From NCBI GenBank assembly GCA_001858525.1, contig LAPX01000004.1, positions 248,001 through 312,000 on the forward strand: DNA of 64,000 nt, given 5' to 3'. The DNA comes from Vampirovibrio chlorellavorus. Its GTDB lineage: Bacteria; Cyanobacteriota; Vampirovibrionia; Vampirovibrionales; Vampirovibrionaceae. This document shows, piece by piece, positions 9,134 through 17,543 of the stretch. The notes beneath the pieces are model-generated. The model ran no database searches. It was given only the letters and a program-made list of their open reading frames with translations, and was not told the DNA's origin. How positions within the stretch are numbered: position 1 is the stretch's first letter; every line of letters begins with the position of its first letter. Made by a program: the position numbers and the translations under genes.

Positions 9134-10483
9134 ATGATCAGCACTGACAGTACTATCGCCGCCATTGCCACCGCCCGAGGCCAAGGCAGTGTGGCCGTCA
9201 TTCGTATTAGCGGCAAAGAAGCCTGGAGTATCGCCTATGAGCTATTCTCCAAGAAAAATTTAAAGTTCCAGCAGGGTCGTTTTTACCACGGCTGGATTGC
9301 CGATGAAGGCGATATCATTGATGAAGTGCTGCTATTGTCCTTCAAAGGCCCCCATAGCTACACCGGAGAAGATGTCATCGAAATCCACTGTCACGGCGGC
9401 GATGTCATTTCCCATAAAATTCTGAACCTGTGCGTCAAAAACGGAGCGCGTATGGCCATGCCCGGCGAGTTCACCATGCGGGCTTATCTCAATGGCAAAA
9501 TGGACTTGACCCAGGCCGAATCGGTCATGGACCTGATCTCTTCTCGCAGCGAACGCCTGATTTCGCAAGCCTCCAACAATTTGAAAAACCGCTCTTTGGG
9601 TAATTACATTGATGAGATGAGCCTGGGCCTGTTGACTCTGCAAGCCCAGATTGTTGCCAGCATTGATTTTCCCGATGAAGTGGACGAACCCGATCGGCAA
9701 GTCCTGGCCCATCAACTGGACGAATGTCTGGCAGGCATTTCCCGCCTTAAGGAAAGCGCTCAGCGCAACCGCATGGTTCGGGAAGGCTTAAAAGTAGCCT
9801 TGCTGGGCATGCCCAATTCCGGCAAATCCTCGCTATTCAATGCGCTGCTGGCTCGGGATCGCTCCATTGTCACCGATCAGGCAGGCACCACCCGCGATGT
9901 GGTCACCGAAGTTCTGGATATCGATGGCATTGCCATCACCCTGATTGATACAGCGGGTATTCGGGAAACCCACCACAGCATTGAGATGATGGGCATTCAG
10001 CGTAGCTGGCAAGCCGCTTCCGAAGCGCAGATCGTGATTTATCTAATCGATTGCTCGGTGGGCTTACTGCGTTACGACATGCAGATTTTAACCAAGCTGG
10101 AAGCCAGCAACACTATTGTAGTGGGCAACAAGAAGGATTTATTACGAGCCGGTCAAAAGACCTTCCCCAACTGGATTTACGTCTCAGTAAAATCACGAGA
10201 AGGCATGGATGAAATCTATGCGGCCTTGCAAGAAAAAATTCGGGCGTTTTCCCATGAGGATACCGGCTTGACCTTGTCACTCAACCAGCGCCAGATTAAA
10301 TGCTGCATTGAAGTAGAAGAGTGCCTGAAACAGGCTCAAACGGCCATTCAGTCCACCCTACCGCTGGATGTGGTGACCATGCCCATGACAGAAGCCTTGC
10401 GCAAGCTTGATGAACTGATGGGACGCGACACCACCGAAGAAGTTCTGACCAGCGTGTTTCAGCAGTTCTGCGTGGGCAAATAG
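9134..10483 (+). CDS. mnmE: tRNA uridine-5-carboxymethylaminomethyl GTPase MnmE (TrmE)
   Basis: A 449-residue MnmE. With MnmG it modifies U34 of tRNAs that read split codon boxes. The N-terminal folate-binding domain begins STIAAIATARGQGSVAVIRISG; the central helical domain is interrupted by a G domain with G1 GMPNSGKSS near residues 225-233, GTTRD, DTAGI and NKKD. It ends in FCVGK, the conserved C-terminal Cys motif. The ATG at 9134 gives the normal N-terminus; a GTG at 9050 would add 28 residues with no family counterpart. It ends 6 bases before nagZ, so the two are probably co-transcribed. Confidence 0.95.
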   Translation: MISTDSTIAAIATARGQGSVAVIRISGKEAWSIAYELFSKKNLKFQQGRFYHGWIADEGDIIDEVLLLSFKGPHSYTGEDVIEIHCHGGDVISHKILNLCVKNGARMAMPGEFTMRAYLNGKMDLTQAESVMDLISSRSERLISQASNNLKNRSLGNYIDEMSLGLLTLQAQIVASIDFPDEVDEPDRQVLAHQLDECLAGISRLKESAQRNRMVREGLKVALLGMPNSGKSSLFNALLARDRSIVTDQAGTTRDVVTEVLDIDGIAITLIDTAGIRETHHSIEMMGIQRSWQAASEAQIVIYLIDCSVGLLRYDMQILTKLEASNTIVVGNKKDLLRAGQKTFPNWIYVSVKSREGMDEIYAALQEKIRAFSHEDTGLTLSLNQRQIKCCIEVEECLKQAQTAIQSTLPLDVVTMPMTEALRKLDELMGRDTTEEVLTSVFQQFCVGK

Positions 10484-10489
10484 GCCTTT

Positions 10490-12106
10490 ATGACTATATC
10501 GAACGGGTTTGAGCACTTAACCTTGGCTGAGCAAGTGGCCCAACTGTTTATGGTGGGTTACGAAGGCTTGAACCCCAACCCCATCACCCACCGCTTTTTG
10601 GAGCGCGGGGTGGGTGGCCTGATTTTTTTTCGGGATAATTTTGACGCCTTACCCCAGCAAACCCCACAGGCGGTGGCGGACTTGACCGCCAAACTGCAAG
10701 CCAGTGTCCCGGCTCATCTCCCGCGCATGCTGATGGGCATTGATCAGGAAGGCGGACAGGTGGAGCGCTTGCCCCACACCTTGTTCCCCACCGCATTATC
10801 CCCCAGGGCGGTGGCCTTGGCCCCAGCACCGGAGCAATTGGCTCAGCCAATGTATCAAGCCATGGCCCAACACTTGCGGGCACTGGGCTTTAACCTGAAT
10901 TTTTTCCCCACCCTGGATGTGAATTTACAGGCTGAAAACCCTATTATCGGGGTGCGCAGCTTTGGGGATGATCCCGAAACAGTGTGGCGCTTTTCAGAAA
11001 TTGCGTTGAAAGCTTTTGAAGCTGAAAACCTGATTTCAGTGGGCAAGCACTTCCCCGGCCACGGCAACGGCACCGTGGATTCCCACCTAGATTTGCCCAC
11101 CCTCCACTTCACCGAAGAGGAACTCAAACCCTTTCAGCAGGCCATAGATGCCGGTTTACCGGTCATGCTGGTGGCCCACGGCTATTACCCAGCTTTGCAA
11201 ACCACGGAAGTCGAGCAACAGCTGCCCTCCTCAGCCTCGCCCGCCATTATTCAAGGCTTGCTCAGAGAGCGATGTGGCTTCCAAGGCGTCATTATCACTG
11301 ATGATATGTGCATGGGGGCCATCACCAAGCACCGCAATCCGGTGGAAGCCGCTTTGGCCTCTCTCAAAGCGGGTGTAGATATTCTGCTCTACAAGCAGAG
11401 CACCGAGGCGGAATGGGCGGTTTACGAAGCGGTGCTTCAGGCCTTTGAAAGCGGGGTGCTTCCCCTCAGCCAATTGCAGGCATCACTCACCCGGATTGCC
11501 CGCTTAAAAGACCAATATCTGGCGGAACTACCAGCGAACAACATCACGCTAACCGCAACCAGCTGTGCCCAACAGGCCCGAGACTGGGCCGAGCAAGGCA
11601 TTACCCTACTGGCAGGGTCCACCGCTGCGCTGCCCTTGTCCTTAGAGGCTCCCTTGATACTGGTGCATCCCGATCGCACCGGCATGGGCAACTACGCCTT
11701 TGATGTGCCCACCTCCCCACCGCTGGAGCATTATTTTCAGGCGGCAGGCTTTACCCAAGTAGAAAGCCTGACCTACCCCGCCAAGCAAGCCTTTGAGGCC
11801 CAAGCGCTATGTGGCACACTGGCGACCTCCTGCCCGGAGACTATCCTGTTTGTCAGCTTCAACCCCTTGATTTACACCAGTCAAGCCGACTTGTACGCGC
11901 TGTTAAAAGCGCAATTCCCCCAAGCCCGTTTCCTACTGGCCTCAGCGGGAACGCCTTACGATTTGCAAAAACTGGCGGCGCCCCAGGCGCACCTGAACCT
12001 CTGCACGTATCGGCCTGCCAATATGGAGGCCCTGGCTAACTTATTTGCAAATGGTTTTTCAACAGAGGCAACATCTGCAAAATTGCAGCCCGCAAGGCCT
12101 GTCTAG
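10490..12106 (+). CDS. nagZ: Beta-N-acetylhexosaminidase, glycoside hydrolase family 3 (NagZ-like)
   Basis: A 538-residue protein. The first 345 residues form a GH3 TIM barrel: MGIDQEGGQVERL, the NagZ signature KHFPGHG at residues 186-192 followed by DSHLDLP, and the nucleophile region IITDDMCMGAI. The His in KHFPGHG...DSH is the acid/base loop particular to NagZ-type enzymes, which cleave GlcNAc from muropeptides. The extra C-terminal domain of about 190 residues resembles the second GH3 domain found in many non-proteobacterial NagZ homologues. No signal peptide is visible, so cytosolic recycling is likely; murQ and a nanE-like gene elsewhere in the window fit this. The 3' end overlaps the convergent glycerate kinase by 71 bases. 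Confidence 0.88.
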   Translation: MTISNGFEHLTLAEQVAQLFMVGYEGLNPNPITHRFLERGVGGLIFFRDNFDALPQQTPQAVADLTAKLQASVPAHLPRMLMGIDQEGGQVERLPHTLFPTALSPRAVALAPAPEQLAQPMYQAMAQHLRALGFNLNFFPTLDVNLQAENPIIGVRSFGDDPETVWRFSEIALKAFEAENLISVGKHFPGHGNGTVDSHLDLPTLHFTEEELKPFQQAIDAGLPVMLVAHGYYPALQTTEVEQQLPSSASPAIIQGLLRERCGFQGVIITDDMCMGAITKHRNPVEAALASLKAGVDILLYKQSTEAEWAVYEAVLQAFESGVLPLSQLQASLTRIARLKDQYLAELPANNITLTATSCAQQARDWAEQGITLLAGSTAALPLSLEAPLILVHPDRTGMGNYAFDVPTSPPLEHYFQAAGFTQVESLTYPAKQAFEAQALCGTLATSCPETILFVSFNPLIYTSQADLYALLKAQFPQARFLLASAGTPYDLQKLAAPQAHLNLCTYRPANMEALANLFANGFSTEATSAKLQPARPV

Positions 12107-13211
12107 GGTTCGCCATGGCCGCACGAGCGCTGAATTCATCCTGTGCCAGCGGTTGACAATAGAGATTATCTGACAATTGCAAACCCGGCTGGCACTGCCC
12201 GGGAACCAGAAAGACCGGTTTGTTTCCTACCAGCGCCAATAAATTACCCACCGCTTTCCCGCCCAGTGATGTCGCGTCAAAGCGGCCCTCCCCAGTCAGA
12301 ATAATATCCGCGGCCGCCACTGTTTCAGGCAAGCCCAAGACTTGCGCTATCCACTGGCTGCCTGCAATCAATTGGGCATTATCTGAGCAATGCAGCAAAC
12401 CAAAGGCCAAACCGCCCGCAGCCCCGGCACCGGGAAGGTCGGCGTAATCCACTTTTAAACAGTCTTTGAGTAGGGAGATCACATGGGTTAACCCGTGTTC
12501 CAGCTGTTGGCACTGTTCAGTGCTAGCCCCTTTTTGAGGCCCGAAAACAGTCGCCGCACCCTGTGGACCCAGCAGCGGATTGTGCACGTCCGTGGCAATG
12601 CGCAAGGCAGGCATTTGCACATTGCCAGAAACCAATCCGGCAGAAAGCAGTGAGCCATCCAGCCGACGGATACGGCATAAATCACCGCCACTCAGGGGCG
12701 CTTGAATTTCGTGATTCTGGTCATCCCAGCAGCGCAGGCCCAAAGCCTGCAAAGCCCCCAAGCCACCATCGGTGGAAGCACTCCCACCCACGGTAACCAC
12801 CACTGTGTCTGGCTGACATTGACGCACCGCCTCACGAATCAATTCCCCCACCCCATAGGACGTGGACTCCATAGGGTGTCGTTCAGCGCCTAAAAGCTTC
12901 AAGCCATGGGCCTGCGCGGATTCAATAATCACCGTTTTGGTGGCGGGTTCCCACAAATACTGGGCCTGTACCTGCATGCCGGCCACTGGGCCAGTCACCA
13001 TTGCGCTTTTCAGGCTCGCCTGAGGCAAGTTTTGTTTTAGCACCATCAAGGTATCATCCCCGCCATCGGCAATGGGGCATAGCTGTATATTCATAGTATC
13101 CCCCAAGCCTTCTATGAGGGCGGATTGCATGATCTCAGCAGCCTCCCAAGCGGTAAGGGTGCCTTTATAACAAGCAGGAGCTATCAAAATACTGGGTTTC
13201 AGTGCGTTCAT
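12036..13211 (-). CDS. Glycerate kinase (GlxK/GarK family)
   Basis: A 391-residue protein that phosphorylates D-glycerate with ATP. Family motifs in order: SILIAPACYKGTLTAWEAAE at the N-terminus, PIADGGDDTL, VVTVGGSASTDGGLGAL and ILTGEGRFDATSLGGKA. The ATG at 13211 is preferred over a longer frame from 13265 because it starts right before the family's first strand and lies 6 bases after an extended -10 sequence. Whether the product is 2- or 3-phosphoglycerate is not settled by these motifs; most members of this family make 2-phosphoglycerate. It overlaps the convergent nagZ 3' end by 71 bases, an unusually long convergent coding overlap. Confidence 0.88.
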   Translation of the reverse strand: MNALKPSILIAPACYKGTLTAWEAAEIMQSALIEGLGDTMNIQLCPIADGGDDTLMVLKQNLPQASLKSAMVTGPVAGMQVQAQYLWEPATKTVIIESAQAHGLKLLGAERHPMESTSYGVGELIREAVRQCQPDTVVVTVGGSASTDGGLGALQALGLRCWDDQNHEIQAPLSGGDLCRIRRLDGSLLSAGLVSGNVQMPALRIATDVHNPLLGPQGAATVFGPQKGASTEQCQQLEHGLTHVISLLKDCLKVDYADLPGAGAAGGLAFGLLHCSDNAQLIAGSQWIAQVLGLPETVAAADIILTGEGRFDATSLGGKAVGNLLALVGNKPVFLVPGQCQPGLQLSDNLYCQPLAQDEFSARAAMANPRQALRAAILQMLPLLKNHLQIS

Positions 13212-13226
13212 GGCAGCATCATACCA
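13212..13226 (-). promoter_or_regulatory. Extended -10 promoter abutting the glycerate kinase start
   Basis: On the minus strand TGGTATGAT (13226-13218) is followed by 6 bases and then the ATG at 13211. This predicts a leaderless or nearly leaderless transcript. No ribosome site is seen. Confidence 0.45.
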
Positions 13227-13282
13227 CCCCTCGGCCCTATGGAATGGTTCTTCCGCCAACCCCACAGACAGCGCTGAAAACT

Positions 13283-13291
13283 TGCTACAAT
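13283..13291 (+). promoter_or_regulatory. Extended -10 promoter of the second ArnT-like gene
   Basis: TGCTACAAT at 13283-13291 is an extended -10 element 23 bases before the GTG at 13315. GGGGAG at 13310 supplies a ribosome site, so this mRNA should have a normal short leader. Confidence 0.4.
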
Positions 13292-13314
13292 AACAGTATC
13301 CTGAATTTCGGGGA

Positions 13315-15015
13315 GTGAGCGTGTTCTTTAAACGATGCGATATTAAAATCGCTGGCTTGTGGCTGGGCCTGTTGGCAGGGTTTGCGGCTTTGGCATACTA
13401 CCTGATGCGCCCGGAGGTAGTGGGGTTTCTCTACGACGATGGCATGTACCTGATGGTGGCCAAAGCCCTGGCCCAAGGGCATGGTTATCGCTTAATGGAA
13501 ATCGTGGATCAACCGTACTTTTACAAATATCCACCTTTGTTTCCCTTGCTGTTGGCGGCGGGTTGGCTGATTAACCCTCACTTTCCGCAAAATATCGTGT
13601 GGTTAAAAAGCATCAATATTTTGCTAGCTACCGGTACCTTGGCCCTGTGGGGCTATTATTTCCGTCAAATCCGCCAGTTTCCTCACTGGGCTTGCCTGTT
13701 ATTAGTCGCTATCCTGGGCACCCACTGGCGCTTTCTGGAAGTCAGCATTGATCTGATGTCTGAGCCCTTATTCATGCTGCTCAGCACCCTCACCCTCATT
13801 CTGTGTCATCGGTTTCAGGAGAAAAATCAACCGTTCACGCCTGCCAAAGTGGCCTTACTGGTGGTTGTAAGTGTGGCCGCATTTTATACCCGCACGATGG
13901 CCCTACCCCTGATTATGGCCATTGGCCTGTGGCTGTGGCTAACCGGGCAGCGAAAGCAAGCCGGGGCTTACTGGCTCAGTAGCGCCTTACTCTCGCTACC
14001 ATGGTTCCTGTGGTCCGGCTCCCGGAAAGAGACCACCTACGTCTTGGGCGATTTTTTAGTACGCACCTTCCAGGAGACTTACTTTCAATCCTTCCGCATG
14101 GATTTAAAGTATGAATACACCCTACCTGAGTTGATGAGCAAGGGGATTGGTGAGCTACTGGGCAATTTTTCCGTACAGTTTTCCCCCCTGCTGGAGCGAT
14201 TTTTTCTAAACAAGCCCACCCTGCTCTCCGAAAGCGTCATCCTCGGCCTGAGTTTTACCCTGATTTTGCTACTAGGCCGCTACGCCTATCATCAACTAAA
14301 AGCCAAAAATTTTTCACCTGAAGGCCTTTATGTTTTGGTCTATCTGGCGATTTTGCCGTTCTGGAGTTTCTACAACGTCTATCCACGGTTTTTAATGCCC
14401 CTACTGCCCATCCTGTGGGCTTTGCTGTTGTCAGCGTTCTCTGTCCACTGGATGAAAAGTGAGCGAAAGCAATACATCCTGCCCCTAGTGCTACTGGCTG
14501 GCTTGGCCTTGAACAGCATTCATCTACAGCCCTACCTCAACAAACAAAACCCCAATCAAATGACCGTTAACAGCAAACTGAATGTTTGGCAGGACTACGC
14601 GGAAGCACTGCGCTTTTTAAACACCCAAACCCCGCCACACAGCAGCATTTATATTGAAAATCTGGATGAAGCCTACTTCTATGCGCTGAATACTACCCAC
14701 CAAACCCTCGATGCCTTTTTATTTCTACCCATGACCAAACTAGAGCAGCTTTGCCCCAATCAAAATTCAGCCTGTCTATTCACAGTATTCCAATCCCAAA
14801 TAACAACCCACCTGACCTTGGCGAAAAAGAAACACATTCAGTACCTTTTAATCAGTTCTTTGCAAATCAACACAAAGCTTCTAAAAAATAACTGGCACTT
14901 CACCATCAAGCAGAGCCCTCTGGCACAAACAGTAAAAGAAAACCCCTCACTTTATAACCCTGTGTTTCAATCAACAAATGGGTTAATAACAATTTATCAA
15001 GTACTTTCAAATTAA
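13315..15015 (+). CDS. ArnT-like membrane glycosyltransferase (GT39/PMT_2 family)
   Basis: A 566-residue polytopic protein. After the first membrane span comes the periplasmic loop VGFLYDDGMYLMVAKALAQG, whose acidic pair is the catalytic feature of PMT/ArnT enzymes, then PYFYKYPPLFPLLL, the usual 'KPPL' region. About ten further hydrophobic spans follow, then a soluble C-terminal part from about residue 415. GTG at 13315 or GTG at 13321 could start it; GGGGAG serves either. The last 150 codons are distinctly more A+T-rich than the rest. It stands alone between a divergent glycerate kinase and a pilin gene; pilin glycosylation is possible but only inferred from that position. Confidence 0.82.
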   Translation: MSVFFKRCDIKIAGLWLGLLAGFAALAYYLMRPEVVGFLYDDGMYLMVAKALAQGHGYRLMEIVDQPYFYKYPPLFPLLLAAGWLINPHFPQNIVWLKSINILLATGTLALWGYYFRQIRQFPHWACLLLVAILGTHWRFLEVSIDLMSEPLFMLLSTLTLILCHRFQEKNQPFTPAKVALLVVVSVAAFYTRTMALPLIMAIGLWLWLTGQRKQAGAYWLSSALLSLPWFLWSGSRKETTYVLGDFLVRTFQETYFQSFRMDLKYEYTLPELMSKGIGELLGNFSVQFSPLLERFFLNKPTLLSESVILGLSFTLILLLGRYAYHQLKAKNFSPEGLYVLVYLAILPFWSFYNVYPRFLMPLLPILWALLLSAFSVHWMKSERKQYILPLVLLAGLALNSIHLQPYLNKQNPNQMTVNSKLNVWQDYAEALRFLNTQTPPHSSIYIENLDEAYFYALNTTHQTLDAFLFLPMTKLEQLCPNQNSACLFTVFQSQITTHLTLAKKKHIQYLLISSLQINTKLLKNNWHFTIKQSPLAQTVKENPSLYNPVFQSTNGLITIYQVLSN

Positions 15016-15159
15016 AAAGATCAGTAATTTTACCGATATAGCTCCCGGAGAAAAATCCGAAACCCTAAACAGAGCTATAATAATTTATAAAACAATCATT
15101 ATTTTATTATGACACTAAAATCCACTCAAACTGTGTATGGTGAGGAAAAGGAGCCCCCT

Positions 15160-15585
15160 ATGACAACTCAAAAAGGTTTCACCCTAATCGAATTAGCCGT
15201 GGTAATTGCCATCATCGCCATTTTAGCCGCAGTAGCCCTGCCCCGCTTTGGCGATACCACTGCCAAGGCTGAAGAATCATTGATTAGAGATTTAAAAGCC
15301 CAGCTGGCCAGTGCCGCAGCCATTTATACCGCAGAACAAGCGGCCACTCCCAACGATTTTGCTAGTTTTGTCTCCGATACCACCACTGCGGCATCACCAA
15401 AAACCATTGCCATTGGCGGTTTTGGCAAAGCCAATGCTTGTACAACAAAAGCAAGCACTATCACCTGCAATGCAACTGCCTTTTCTAAATGGAACAACGT
15501 TAGTTACACTTTCACTAATGGTATTGTGACCGGTACGGCCACTCCAACCGGTGGAAACTCTCAGAAGAACAAATTAAACTTTTAA
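15160..15585 (+). CDS. Type IV pilin-like prepilin
   Basis: A 141-residue prepilin. The short leader MTTQKG ends in Gly before FTLIELAVVIAIIAILAAVALPRF, the standard class III signal with Glu at +5. ATG at 15160 is chosen over 15109 because AAGGAG lies about 7 bases upstream and the leader length is then normal. The C-terminal head has two Cys residues within CTTKASTITC and an ending rich in Thr, Gly and Asn. It would be cleaved and N-methylated by a prepilin peptidase (not in the window) and assembled by the PilB/PilC/PilQ system encoded at 31.5-37.8 kb. Whether it is the major pilin is unknown. Strong terminator downstream. Confidence 0.9.
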   Translation: MTTQKGFTLIELAVVIAIIAILAAVALPRFGDTTAKAEESLIRDLKAQLASAAAIYTAEQAATPNDFASFVSDTTTAASPKTIAIGGFGKANACTTKASTITCNATAFSKWNNVSYTFTNGIVTGTATPTGGNSQKNKLNF

Positions 15586-15597
15586 AGAGTTTAACGA

Positions 15598-15632
15598 GAA
15601 GGAAGGCCAAAAATATTTGGCCTTCCTTCTTC
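15598..15632 (+). terminator. Rho-independent terminator after the pilin gene
   Basis: A perfect 14-bp stem (15598-15611 with 15616-15629) with the 4-base loop AATA, followed by a T/C-rich run. It separates the pilin from the sensor kinase that starts 15 bases later. Its length suits a highly expressed single-gene transcript. Confidence 0.85.
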
Positions 15633-15643
15633 ATTAACGCTTA

Positions 15644-16780
15644 TTGAGCATCCATCGCGTGTATACCCGACATTCAATTCTGGCACCACTGCTTGTAATG
15701 GTGCTTTTAACGTTTTTAGTGGGAGGCACCGCCTACCAGCAAACCTTGGGCTGGAAACAGGAAGTCAGTCGGGTCACCAATAATGTCAGCCAGCTGGTCA
15801 TCCTCAGCAACATCCGCTGGGGCATTAAAAAAATACAACGGGAGTTACCCAAAGCCCCAGAGCAGGCCCAAGCCGACTGGAACGAAATCTACCGGCAAGC
15901 CTTACTGCTGGCAGACATTGAACAAAAAACAGAACCCGCCAAAACAGAATCGTCCTCGCCACTGGTGCAAACCATTCTCCAGAACCCTCGGCCCACCCAG
16001 ACATTGGTCAACGAGCTCTCCCAAAACGAATTTTTTACCCTGAACCTGGAACCGCTAAACGATTTGAGCGATCTCCAGACTCAGGCCCAACAGGTGACCC
16101 AGTGGGTCACCCTCAGCATGATTGTGCTTGGGCTGATTTTGACCGGCATAACGGCCTTTGACCTGGAACGGCTGATCCAGCAACTGGCCAACTCCAGAGA
16201 TTTAAATATCCGACTGCAGGAAGACGAACGCAAGCGCATTGCCCAGGAACTCCACGACGGGGTGGTGCAGGAGCTGGTCGATCTGAAACGAGGTTACTCT
16301 GCGGACAAAGTGGATTCGGTCATTCATAACCTCCGCCGGGTTTGTCACAACCTGAAGCCTCAAATACTGGAAGATCTGGGCCTAGTAGCCGCACTGGAGT
16401 TTTTAGCAGACGATTTGCGGCAATCTGGCGTTACACAAGTCACCCTAAACACGTCCAACGAAGAGTTAAAGCAACTCCCCCCACACTACGAACTGCCACT
16501 GTTTCGAGTATTTCAGGAACTTTGCTCCAACATCAAACACCACGCCCAAGCCAGTCAGGTACAAATCACCCTGGCTTATGCCCCAAAGGAAGGGCCAATT
16601 TTAAGCGGCACAGTCAGCGATAATGGCCGGGGATTTGACCCCAAGCAAACCAATCACCACAAACTGGGCCTGACCGGCGTTCAGGAGCGACTTCAACAAC
16701 TGGGCGGGCAACTTCACATCCGAAGCGCCCCACAGCAAGGAAGCCGTTTTCAGTTAATTGTCCCGGTGAAGCAGCCATGA
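15644..16780 (+). CDS. Sensor histidine kinase, NarX/DegS type (HisKA_3)
   Basis: A 378-residue kinase. Two hydrophobic spans (about residues 11-31 and 153-175) flank a periplasmic domain of about 120 residues without a recognisable ligand fold. The phospho-acceptor box reads ERKRIAQELHDGVVQE with His204, typical of HisKA_3 kinases. The ATPase has ELCSNIKHHAQA (N box), VSDNGRGFDP (G1) and LGLTGVQERLQQLGG (G2). The TTG at 15644 has no ribosome site; GTG at 15659 is an alternative. Its stop overlaps the response regulator start (ATGA). Signal unknown; the place next to a pilin gene hints at surface-related control. Confidence 0.88.
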   Translation: MSIHRVYTRHSILAPLLVMVLLTFLVGGTAYQQTLGWKQEVSRVTNNVSQLVILSNIRWGIKKIQRELPKAPEQAQADWNEIYRQALLLADIEQKTEPAKTESSSPLVQTILQNPRPTQTLVNELSQNEFFTLNLEPLNDLSDLQTQAQQVTQWVTLSMIVLGLILTGITAFDLERLIQQLANSRDLNIRLQEDERKRIAQELHDGVVQELVDLKRGYSADKVDSVIHNLRRVCHNLKPQILEDLGLVAALEFLADDLRQSGVTQVTLNTSNEELKQLPPHYELPLFRVFQELCSNIKHHAQASQVQITLAYAPKEGPILSGTVSDNGRGFDPKQTNHHKLGLTGVQERLQQLGGQLHIRSAPQQGSRFQLIVPVKQP

Positions 16781-17430
16781 GCGGCAACGTGAGCAAAACC
16801 AAGAAAACCATCACCCTGATTCTGGTGGATGATCACGATGTGGTTCGTCAAGGAACTCGAGAAATGCTGAACCGGGCCCCCAATTTTTCAGTGGTCGGCG
16901 AAGCCGCCAATGGCGAGGAATTACTTGGCCTCATCAAACTCAAGCAACCCGATATGCTCTTACTGGATATCAACTTGCCCGGCAAAAATGGCCTCCAGCT
17001 GGCCGAAGAGATTCAACCCAGCTTTCCACAACTGAAAATTGTTCTGTTTTCAGCCCATTCCGACCTGCAATACATTCGTAAGGCCCAAAGCCTTGGAGTA
17101 GCCGGCTTTCTGAGTAAAACGGTCGATGAACAGACCCTGCAACAGAAATTGCTGGAGGCCTTTGCGGGAAATCAGCTTACTGTGTTATCGCCCGATGTGG
17201 CCGAAAAGCTGACTAGCGCTGAAGGGCAGAGACCCGACAATCCCTTTACCGCCCGGGAACAGGAAATTCTGTTTCAGGTGGCCCAAGGCCTGAGCAATCA
17301 GGATATCGCCAAACTGTTATGCCTGTCGGTCAAAACCGTGGACAGCCATATTGCCAACCTGATGAAAAAAACCGGCCTGAATAAGCGAACCTTGCTGGTA
17401 GCCTATGCGTTTGAACACGGCCTGGTTTAA
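16777..17430 (+). CDS. Response regulator, NarL/FixJ family
   Basis: A 217-residue protein with a receiver domain (LILVDDHDVVRQG, phospho-acceptor Asp64 in LLLDINLPG, conserved Ser/Ala and Lys in LFSAHSD and FLSKTVDE) and a C-terminal LuxR-type helix-turn-helix (FTAREQEILFQVAQGLSNQD, then LCLSVKTVDSHIANLMKK). It overlaps the kinase gene by 4 bases, which is strong evidence for a cognate pair. It should bind DNA as a phosphorylated dimer; targets cannot be named. Confidence 0.93.
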   Translation: MSGNVSKTKKTITLILVDDHDVVRQGTREMLNRAPNFSVVGEAANGEELLGLIKLKQPDMLLLDINLPGKNGLQLAEEIQPSFPQLKIVLFSAHSDLQYIRKAQSLGVAGFLSKTVDEQTLQQKLLEAFAGNQLTVLSPDVAEKLTSAEGQRPDNPFTAREQEILFQVAQGLSNQDIAKLLCLSVKTVDSHIANLMKKTGLNKRTLLVAYAFEHGLV

Positions 17431-17543
17431 ATGGCTTCAACCGCAATATTGAGCATGATTTACGCCCATTGAGATTGACCCCATGGTCTATTCCTCCAAT
17501 ACGCAACAATCAGTTACAATACAACCAGTATTAGATCAGATGA

